Shown one piece after another: positions 55,181 to 64,000 of a stretch of 64,000 nt of DNA. Origin of the DNA: Pseudozyma flocculosa PF-1. Lineage: Eukaryota; Basidiomycota; Ustilaginomycetes; Ustilaginales; Ustilaginaceae. A program made the translations under genes and the position numbers. Numbering within the stretch: the first letter of the stretch is position 1; every line of letters starts with the position of its first letter. The notes below the pieces were generated by a model. That model was not told the origin of the DNA. It saw only the letters and a list, made by a program, of their open reading frames with translations, and did not search any database. Location of the stretch: positions 297,789 to 361,788 of the forward strand of contig NW_006920890.1 in the NCBI RefSeq assembly GCF_000417875.1. Reading direction: 5' to 3'.

Positions 55181-58100
55181 GTTGAGCGATGGTACGGTGG
55201 TGTCTGTGTGGATGGCGTCCGGTGGGGGAGATGGTGTTGACGAGGAGGAGCTGCCCGCCCTCGCAGGGTGGCGATGACCCTCGGCCCGCCTGTGCCCTGG
55301 CCTCTGCTGCTGCGCTCGTCACATCAGCGCGCCCGGTGCAGGGTGGCCTGGCTGGCCATGTGGAGGGAGGCCTGACGAAAAAAACACGTCAGGGCAGGCC
55401 TAGGCTCGTGGCCTGGCCCGAAAAAGTCGGGGGCGCGTGCGTCCCTTTGGCCTGACCTCGCCCCGACCTCGCCCAGCTTGTCCATGCTCGACCGACCTCG
55501 CAACGACATGACTTCGCCTGGCCACGTCGTTGCAGCCTACCATATCTCTCCCAACCACCACCAACCTTTGAATACAGCGTCGCTTTCGCAATCTTCGCTT
55601 GGACCGCGCCCTCCTCTGACCGCGAGGTCCACGGGTACCTCAAGCATCTCGCAACCAAGGACGGCCTCACATTCCAACAGCGCGTCAACCTGAGGTGCGC
55701 ATACATGCGCTAGAACCGCCACATCTCCCCTCGCACTCGCACAACGCGCTCTCTGATACACCCCTCCATCCCCAGCATGTGAATGGCGAGAAGTACGACT
55801 GCTTTCTACGAGGGAGTAGTAGGCTGCACCTCTGCCGTGCGTAGGATAGCTACATCGAAAGTCACATGCTGCTGCGATGCGCATGTCTCGGACGTGGAGT
55901 GCACTGGTGATCGATTGCATCGACGTCGACGTTGGCCCCATCGAGGGGTATGTGAGCAAAGGCGGCGGCGACAGCCGAGCTGCGGCCGGTAAGAGGTAAG
56001 CGTGGAGGCTGGGCCGAAGCGCCTGACCCCAGCAGAGTGGGTTCGAGGCCCATGGGCTGTGCGGTTGGTCGAAGCGTCGTCGTTGAGGCCAGGCTCAGCA
56101 GGATCTGCAACGGGGATGCAGCGGGCTTTGACGTACAGGGCGGGCGATGACGAGCGGGATCGCGTTGACTCCTCGTGGCGATGCAGAGTGGCGTAGCGCC
56201 GCCAGCGTCACCGATGCTGCCGGCGCCGCTGAGAGGCGTCGATAGAACCTTCCGAGCAACGCCACCCAGTGACCTGGCAACGATGGCTGTAGTCCGCGAG
56301 GGGGAGATTGCGTCAAAATCGCTGCCGAAGCCGAACGAATGGGACGAAAGGGAGAGGTGGCGATGCAGAGACCAAGAGAGCGGCGCTGAGCCGTAAAGGC
56401 ACTCACCAGCGCAAAAGAGGGCGGACGCTGCCTTGTCCACGTCGACGGCGGCCAGACTGGTGGCGGAACGGGACGACCTCCCTGGTGGTGGAGACGGCCG
56501 TGGTGTTTTGCGTTTTGTGCGGTGGCGCTTATCGTCGACGTCAATTGGGCCTTGTGTCTGAGACTGGCGCCGGCATGACTTGAGGCCGCCTCGATCTGTC
56601 GCCCGCAGAGAGACAGGAGGCAGCACGTCAGACATTGCGTGGGCCCGTCAGTGCTGATAGAGGTTGGCGAGGCAACATCGACGACATACATCGTCGGATG
56701 CACCAGCCAAAGTCGCCCGACTCGTTGCTGCCTTGGAATCGAGCGCAGTGGGCGGTCACAGGAGGGCGTTCCGGGCGGTGAGGCCGGGCGGATCGCAGCG
56801 AAATCGTTCGACGTTGGACGTTGGGCCAAAGAGGATGCGAGGTGACAGTGCCACCCTCGACGATGGTAGGATCAGAGCAATATGGCTAGGGCGCACAAAC
56901 CCGCTGCTAGCCTGGTGCTGGGCGGCAGCGGGACCGGCCGGCCCAAAGTGCTGGCGTCGCACGGTGCAACAGTGCTCAAACGGCCAGGACTCTGACACAC
57001 TCCTCGGTTCCTCGTAGCGGCCGAGAGAGAGCAAGAGGATATCCCGGAAAGCGGGACTACGGGCCAACCGGCCCGGCTCGCGATTATCCCAACATTTCTC
57101 GTCGTGTCGCTGCCAAAAAGGGGCTGAAGAATGCCATTCGACGCAGGCCTCCACGACCTTCTGCCGCAGTTGGCAGCACCAAAGTTGGATCTCCTCGTGC
57201 ACCGAATCACGACCGAGCTGCACGCCGCAGCTCACCCTTGCCGCAGCATTTTTGGGCCTGCAATGTCGAGACAAAGAAAAAAATCGCCCAGAGAAAAGGT
57301 CGCGGCGCAAGCACAGCCTGTCTGCCCAGCCAGCGGGGGGACGAGACCAGCCGGCCGAGACAGAATGCGGTGGAAGAAAAAACTTCTTCGCCCGCTGCAC
57401 GACCAAGGCCAGCTCGCCCAGGCACACAGGCGAGCCGCCCTTGCACGCTGGTTCCCCAGCGAGCGAAGGGTCAGGCCCTCCGTTTTGGCGGGGGGGCCGA
57501 AATCATAAATAGGGGATCCCCCCCTGACCCTCAACAAGGAATTCTCAGACGAGTTTGTATCCCGCCCCTCCCCCCTAACATTTGGCTCGGCCTACCGACA
57601 CAACCGACACGACCACGCTGACCCATCCTCGCACTTTACCCACCTCTCGCGCTTGCCACCCCACAGTACTTCACGGAATCACTTAATAGAGTCGATTACC
57701 GGTATCTTACATGCTCAAATGCATGCCACAATTTTCAGTCTAGTGGATGAAGACGGAGCGTTGCGCCGCCCTTTACGACAGTGAGGCAATATCCAGGGCC
57801 TTGCCGGACCGCCTTCCCTCGGGGAGGTGGCTGGTTCTAGTCGCCCGCCGAGGACCTTTGCCCGAGGAGCAACATTGGCCTGCGACCTTCAGTGGGAGCT
57901 TGTTCCTGAGCTCCGAGGGAGGGTTGGCCGCTCAGATCTGATAGACCCCGCAAAGATTGTTGGCATGCGTTGGAGGCGTTGTAGGATCCGGTCTCTTAGT
58001 CGCTCTCTGGAATGATACCTGTGCCACCGTTCTCTTTTCCTCGCGATGGATCCAGCGCCTGGTGTGTCGCCGCCCTCGTAGTCGTCTGAGCGTCTGGGCC

Positions 58101-58274
58101 GTGTGTATGGCTAGCTGAAGGCGCTCGTCTCGACGTCTTCGCCACCAGCAGCAGTACCACGTTTCGCTAGCGGCAGCGACGGACGAGACGGGACGACGGT
58201 GCGGCTTGCGAGATGGTGTCGGCGCCGTCCACCTGCTTTCGGGTCGGGTCGCTGGCCCAGAGCGGGCGTGGCCG

Positions 58275-58305
58275 ACCGACCAACCGACCGACCGACCGAC
58301 CGAAC
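58275..58305. repeat. GACC/AACC tetranucleotide repeat
   Basis: About seven tetramer units, mostly GACC, lie upstream of the MAPKK gene. Confidence 0.75.
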
Positions 58306-58426
58306 GGACGATGTTGTTTTGCGGAGCCGTGACGGGGGGCAGAGGCTCGGGCCTCGGCCTTGCTTGGCCTGCCTGGGCCTAGCCTACCTGGCTCTCCGTC
58401 GCCCCTTTGAACCTGCGTGTGTGCAG

Positions 58427-58450
58427 GCAGGCAGGCAGGCAGGCAGGCGG
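58427..58450. repeat. GGCA tetranucleotide repeat
   Basis: Five to six perfect CAGG/GGCA units. A TG dinucleotide run follows at about 58515–58530. Confidence 0.8.
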
Positions 58451-59538
58451 CCGGGCCAGGAGGCTGTAGGCGGGAGGGCTCAGACCCTTTCTGCCCCCCT
58501 GCCTAGGCTGCTTTGTGTGTGTGTGTGTGTATTTTTTGGGAGCGCGCACGCGCCTTCTCTGAAAGGACCCGCTGCTCACCTCGGGCAAAAGAGAAGCCAG
58601 CGAGCAGGCAGACAGGCAGACGAAAGAGAAGCACAGGCAGGCCGGGCAGGCGGTAGGCCAGCCAGGGAGGGCCAGCCAGAGAGGAGGACAAGAGGGAGGG
58701 AGGCCCGACCAGCGTAGCTGCTGCAGACCCGAGCGCGGGCCTGCCAGCCCAGCCCAGCCCGACCCAGCGCACAGCGAGCGGGCCACCAGCTAGGCCCACC
58801 AGGCAACAGCGAGCGAGCGAGCGGGCAAGCAACACAGCAGCAAGCAAGCAAGCAGGCAGGCAAGCCAGCAGCAGCGTATCGGTCGACCTCGCCTCGACCA
58901 CACGCCCTTCTCAGACCTCATCACCGAGGCACAGCGACACCAGCCCGCCTGCACCATCACCGCTGCCTCGTCACCATCACCCAGAGCACTCAACGTCAAA
59001 CACCACCGCCCAGCCTCGGACCTGGTCTGTGCTCTTCCGCACCTGCACCGACACACTGGCACCCCTAATAGACGGCCAGCCAGACCACGCCAGCTAAACG
59101 AGCCGCCGCCGACGTCGTCCAACCCTGAAAGCAGACCGCTCTTCGAGAATCGTTCAATATCTCGACCTCGTCAAGACTCGACGCAGCTCAAAGGACAGCA
59201 GCCCCCGGCCCTGCTCTCGCAAGGTGACACTCCAGGCCAGCTCTTGCTGCTCCGTTCGAGCCTCGTCGAGGGTAAAGCCACTCTCGCTTCCACAACGCTC
59301 GGAGCCATCGCTGCTTCCCTGGTGCCCGACTAGATCCTCGCTCACTTCGTGATAGCTGCCACCGCTCCCGGAGATCCAGGCTCTTACCGGCGGACGGCGT
59401 CATCTGAAGACCTCACCACCCACTGCGGCTTCCTTCACTGCGCTCGACGTCCTTCTTGGCCCGGCCCGCCTCGCCTGCATCGATCCCCGGCACGCCTCCG
59501 ACCTTGATCCCGACGACTGCGGCGCCGCTACCCTCGAG

Positions 59539-61251
59539 ATGCTTCCGTCCTCCAGCTCGGTCCGCAAGAAGCGGAACTTCAAGGGCCTGCAGCTCACAGA
59601 GTCGCCATTGGCCTCGCCGCAGTCCGCCAAGCCCACCATTGGCAGCTCTGGGCTCGCGGGTCCATCGTCTTCCGATCCGACCGCCGCGGCATCACGGACA
59701 TCGAAGCTGTCGGGCCGCAACGGGTCAGAGGCGGAGCCGGTCAACTACCACAGCAAGCTGAGCGAGCAGCTGGCCAACCTCGAGCTGGGCATCGAGTACA
59801 AGCTCGATCTCAAGAATGAGGACCTCACCACGTTGAGCGAGCTCGGGGCTGGAAACGGCGGTACGGTGACAAAGGTGAGCGGCTCGAACAGCGTCCTCGC
59901 GGTCGTTCGGGCGCGGTCGCCCCGATACAGGTCGCCTCGCAGACCAACGTCCGCCAAGAGGCCTGGCAGATGGCAGATCGTCGTCGCCACCTTGGCCGCC
60001 CTCGTTCGGCAGCTAGCCCCGTCATTCTCCCTTCCGAACGGCGCCGCTCATGCTGACGGCCTCTCCCGGAACCTTTTCTCGCCCCGCAGGTCTTACACGA
60101 AAAGAGCGGCACCGTCATGGCGAAAAAGGTGAGCCTGCCCATGCCGGCCCCGGCCGACGTCGATGGCGCAGCGGCCGGCCAGCTCCCCACTGACTCCTGG
60201 CCTTACCCCTGTCCCACCTGCCCGCCGATGTCTTCGTCTTCCGCCGCCATACAGGTCGTCTTTATCGACGCAAAGCCGACGGTGAGGAAGCAGATCCTGC
60301 GGGAACTGCAGATCCTCCACGAATGCAACTCCAAATACATCGTCAGCTTCTACGGCGCATACCTCAGCGAACCTCACATCTGCATGTGCATGGAGTTCAT
60401 GGACAAAGGGTGAGTGCCGCCAGTGTGCCGTCCGTGCCCCCTTGGACGACGGGTGCTGACCGGCCGTGCTGGATCCTCCCTGCCGCCCTCGCGCATATCC
60501 TCTGCGCAGGTCCCTCGATGCCATCTACAAAAAGTACGGACCGATCCCGCCAGAGGTGTGCGGCAAGATTGCGGTGGCGGTGGTGCACGGCCTGACGTAT
60601 CTGTACGACGAGCACCGGATCATCCACCGCGACGTCAAGCCGAGCAACATACTCGTCAACGGCATGGGCCAGATCAAGATCTGCGACTTTGGCGTCTCTG
60701 GCGAGCTCATCAACAGCATCGCCGACACGTTTGTCGGCACCAGCACCTACATGTCGCCGGAGAGGATCCAGGGCGACCAGTACAGCGTCAAGTCGGACGT
60801 GTGGTCGCTGGGCGTGTCGGTGATCGAGGTGGCGCTGGGCCGCTTCCCCTTTGCCGACGGCGAGGGCGGCTCGGACGACGAGGACGACCTGCCCGCTGAC
60901 CTGGCCGGCACCCTGTCGCCCACCAAGCCCAACCCGCACCTTTCGGCGCGGCTGGACGGCGCCGCCGCCAAGGACAAGGCCAAGCGACGCAAGAGCCGCT
61001 CCGGCGTCAGCCTCGAAGGCTCGAGCGCGCAGATGAGCATCCTCGACCTCCTGCAGCACATTGTCAACGAACCGCCGCCGAAGCTGCCCGAGGGCAAGTT
61101 TCCCAAGGAGATGGAGGAGTTTGTCAACATCTGCCTCGTCAAGGACCCGGCCAAGCGGCAGACGCCCAAGGAGCTCACGCGCCACAAGTACGTCGTCGAC
61201 TCGGAGGCGGCCAAGGTCGACCTGCTCGGCTGGGTCACGGCGATGAACTAG
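59539..61251 (+). CDS. FUZ7: MAP kinase kinase, Fuz7/Ubc5 (STE7) type
   Basis: This is a dual-specificity kinase; in smuts Fuz7/Ubc5 relays the pheromone signal controlling mating, filamentation and virulence. There are four exons, 59539–59874, 60090–60128, 60255–60409 and 60510–61251 (423 aa). The glycine loop is G103–G108 (LGAGNGG), the ATP lysine K125 (VMAKK), the catalytic loop H216-R217-D218 (IIHRDVKPSN) and the DFG motif 236–238. The activation loop contains S246 and T250 (NSIADTFVGTSTYMSPERI), the expected S-x-A-x-T phosphosites. The C-lobe carries an acidic-then-basic insert of about 55 residues (293–348) at the Pro-rich-loop position. The N-terminal 90 residues are Ser/Lys-rich, as in docking regions. 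Family assignment is firm; the Fuz7 orthology is inferred from the sequence feel of the kinase core. Confidence 0.88.
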
Positions 61252-64000
61252 ATGGCGTCGGGGCAGGGCGAGACGACCTGCGGCACACGCACCAGATGGA
61301 TGGCACGGACCGGGCGGCAGCAGGCTACAGCCCGGGACCATGGTCGGCCGGCTTCGAGCGCGGGCCGGATGCGGTGCGAGTGGCAGCACCAGAGGCGGAG
61401 CTCTGGCAGCCACAGAATCCCGCTTCTCGGGAAGGCGTACGTGTACGGACTGCGGTCGACGGTCCCGAGAAACTCCAACTATTCCCCGCTCGCTTGTTGT
61501 TTCAAGGGGCCAGCTGCGTGGTGCCCCGGTCGAGCGCTGGCCGTACCACACCGCTTGGCTCGTTGACAGTTGAGCGGCTTCCGCCGCCGCGGCACCGCCG
61601 CCGTTGCTCTTCGGAGATTCTATACGCCTTGCCCTTCTTTGCGCGCTCCGTCGAAGGTCGCCAGCTTGCGGCTTGGCGTCCGACGCCCTGTCCGCATCGT
61701 GGTGGCCCGTCGGCCCGTCTTCGAGGGACGTCGGGTCGAGCGCTTGGTATCTTTGCGTCCGGGTTGACATGGCGGCATGAAGGGGGGAGCGCGGCACCAA
61801 AGGCCGTCGGGGAAGATGCGGTGGGGAAAGGGATCAGCGTGCCCCGGCCCATCTTTCCATCAAAAGGCTTGGTCGAGGAGGGCCAAGCATCGATGAGGGT
61901 ACCAGGTGACGGGCTGTCACCCTCTCGTTCGAGGACGTGGAAGCCAGATACGCACGTACGGACCACAAACTCCGCCGGCGCGTACCTGCTTCCAAAGTGA
62001 TCCCCGCCTGACCTGCTGCTGTGCGTACAGTACAGTACCGCCCGTCAGCAGCGACCTCTTTGTCGGAGACTTGTGATGAACGTTTTGCTCCGTAGTCAAA
62101 TTCGCATGCCGTTGCGACCGACGGTCGGCTCAGTGGAACGTCGGTCCGGAGAGACAGAGAGATGGGAGGGGTTCCTCTCTCGAGGATGCTGGTCATCCTC
62201 TGGACGAACGCGTCGGACGTTCTTGCCGTGTCTCGGGAGGGATCGGATGGACCGTCCCGATGTATCGGAGCTGAGTCCGACGTCCCCTCCCATTCTTATT
62301 CCGTCCATGGGAAAGGCGCGCGGCTACTTCCGCTTGGCCGCTCTCAGCGGGATGCGATGCCGGATCCGCGAAAGAGAGAGGAGGTCGGTCGATACTCTGG
62401 TGGTGGCGGACTCGTTGGTGCGCTCGCCAGCGTGCCCGCCGTCCGTCGAGCCTGTTATGGATATGAGGTGGTCGGCCTCGAAGGACAACGCGACTCTCTG
62501 CCTCCGCTGAGCACTCACCAAGGCACCAGGAAGGGGGTGGCGGTGGCGGTTCCGACGACGTGATGCGATCACGAAAGAACAAGCAAGGCGCTCCTCCGCC
62601 GTTTCCGCCTCCGGGGCCTCATGCTTCGTCGGTGTCCGTTCCCCCCTGGCTTTGTTGTCGCAAGACACCGTCGGGTGGGAACTGGCACCAGCCTTGGGTC
62701 ATGCCACCAAACCATGCAAGACGACGCGCAGCCCCAGCGCCGCCTCGTGGAACAAGGGAAAGGAGAGGAGCGGCCAGGTACGGAGGCTGGTTCGTACCGA
62801 TTCGCATCAGACAAGCACGAGAGGCCAGGCTGCCTCGCGCCGCCCGGTCCGCTGCTTTGGGAAAGAGGAGGTGGCGCATCGAAGCAATCTAGCTGTTGCT
62901 CGCGCACTTTGCTGGCCAAACTCGCTCGCTGCCCATTGATTGGGTCCTCGCCCCGGCAGCAAGCGGCGACGTCGTCGGTGGTGGTGGCGGCAGCAGCAGC
63001 TGCTGCTGCAGGCAGATCCTCGTCGCCCCTTGCCTTTCGCATTTCACACGCGTCGTTGCGACATTGCCCCCGCCGCGAGACATTGAGCGAGGTCCTCCTT
63101 GCTTGGTTCCTTACCGTCCCTGCCTGCCTGTACCCTAGCCGGTCGATGGGACGCGCGCATTGACACCGGGTGGAGATGGTTCCGACGCCGCGTCTTCGAT
63201 GGTCGACGTCATGCCTAACCCTCCCACTGGGCGACCCGCGCCGCCGATACAGGTGCCGCGGGAGCGATCACGAGCAGCGAGTCGGCGAGTCGGACAGCCT
63301 GGCCCGGCAAAGCTGGGCAACGCAGCGGGCAGGCCCGCGCGCGCAAGGGTCCGTGGCTGGTGTCTCAGGCGGCGCAGATCCCTGCCGACCGGCCTGCGAG
63401 TAGTTGCGACACGACGGTCGGTGACCTCGACATGTTTTGACAAGACACGACACGGCACGGCACGACACAGCACGACGCGGCACGACACAGCACGACGCGG
63501 CACGACACGGCACGACGCACACGAGCCCGACCAGGAGGCTAGGTGTCGCACTTTGCTTGCTGTGCCTGGCTTGGTCTGGCCTCGACGGGTGCCCGAGCGA
63601 AGCAAGGTGGTTCCTCTTCGTCGTCCGCAACGCTTTCAGAGCCGAAGGTGCTGGAAGACGTACGAGCAAATCAAAGAGGTGAGAGCACACCGATGGCCGG
63701 CAGCATGAAATCGAGCTGCCCGGGCTTCTTCCCACAGCTCCGTCTGGCCCCTGACTCCGGCCTCCCTACTGCTTGCCTGCCCGCCTGCCTCCCTTTCTCT
63801 CGGCTTTTCGCGTCTAATTTCGACTGAGGGCCGCCTCTTCTCCGCTGCCTCTTCTGTCCCTCACCTTTCTCCCGCTTTCCTGCCAGCTACAGTAGGGTGA
63901 GGGGCAGCGGAGGCACACTCGCTGCTCGTCCGAGATGCCCGGCCTTCCTTGGCTCAGCCGTGGCAGGAGAGCATGCATGCATGCGACCAACCTGGCCTGG
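61252..64000. other. Right-end region with no supported gene
   Basis: These 2.7 kb follow the MAPKK stop. Only short, composition-driven frames are seen on both strands (the longest about 235 codons, without domains). A pentamer-based repeat occupies 63446–63520. CT-rich sequence at 63760–63890 may be the leader of a gene beyond the window. Confidence 0.45.
63446..63520. repeat. CACGR-type pentamer array with 20-bp higher-order unit
   Basis: About fifteen pentamers of the form CACGA, CACGG, CACAG or CGCGG follow one another without interruption. The four-pentamer block at 63461–63480 is repeated exactly at 63481–63500, showing a 20-bp higher-order period. Confidence 0.9.

Larger units (their letters stand above)
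55181..59538. other. Long intergenic region with no confidently identified gene
   Basis: This 4.4-kb region separates the FUN14-family start from the MAPKK start. Two plus-strand segments have coding-like codon use (about 55559–55697, ending at a possible AG|GTGCGC donor, and about 55895–55999, ending in TAA), but I cannot connect or identify them. A TATA-like ATAAATA lies at about 57505–57511. From 58270 the DNA becomes simple: GACC units (58275–58305), GGCA units (58427–58450), TG dinucleotides (58515–58530) and CAGCC units (58744–58763). The last kilobase is probably the MAPKK leader. Confidence 0.5.

Noticed and set aside
56035..56062. Possible tRNA T-arm (GGGTTCGAGGCCC)
   Set aside because: No A-box or matching acceptor stem was found at the proper distance.
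55862..56635. A 257-codon minus-strand frame
   Set aside because: It is Ser/Pro/Arg-rich with no domain, and competing plus-strand segments have equally good codon use. It is kept only as part of the unresolved region.
63446..63520. CRISPR-like array
   Set aside because: The units are contiguous pentamers without unique spacers, in a eukaryotic genome. It is a microsatellite.

Overview
The window is eukaryotic nuclear DNA from a GC-rich fungus. Genes are split by short GT–AG introns (typically 80–150 nt, with CTNAC-like branch sites close to the acceptor), codons end mostly in C or G, and gene content is typical of a fungus. The MAPKK at the right end resembles Fuz7/Ubc5 of smuts and the overall style suggests a basidiomycete, probably Ustilaginomycotina. 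That placement is inference, since no rRNA or other taxonomic marker is present.

I support 21 protein genes. From left to right: a Kelch protein (KLHDC4/KEL3-like, 5' end cut by the window); STE14 isoprenylcysteine methyltransferase; Mediator MED21; a Sec39-domain ER tether; a Zn2Cys6 regulator; a large BRE4-like membrane protein; a small hypothetical; a small secreted cysteine-containing protein; a secreted, probably GPI-anchored ThuA-domain protein; the CCAAT-binding subunit HAP2; SOF1/DCAF13 and RPC9 sharing a promoter; H2A.Z chaperone CHZ1 and an STN1-like telomere protein sharing another; a second Zn2Cys6 regulator interrupted by a 312-nt assembly gap; a 1530-residue Ser-rich coiled-coil protein of unknown function; a forkhead factor; a HEI10/CCNB1IP1-like meiotic RING ligase; dihydroorotase URA4; a FUN14-family mitochondrial membrane protein; and a Fuz7-like MAPKK.

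Most genes are housekeeping or regulatory and do not form one pathway. Several concern chromosomes and transcription (MED21, HAP2, RPC9, CHZ1, STN1, HEI10). No transposon, tRNA, rRNA, CRISPR array or biosynthetic cluster was found. About a third of the window is intergenic, with long gene-poor stretches at 37.4–40.3, 46.6–49.5, 55.2–59.5 and 61.3–64.0 kb. These stretches are rich in pentanucleotide (5-bp period) tandem repeats of many different sequences.

The most notable points are the HEI10-like gene, whose RING domain and coiled coil become visible only when 14 exons are joined, including three exons of 12–14 nt and one GC–AG intron; a one-base lesion at the STE14 intron-1 acceptor beside a 15-nt homopolymer; a long insertion in the HAP2 DNA-binding domain linker; two stop-free introns whose length is a multiple of three; and the pentamer repeats.
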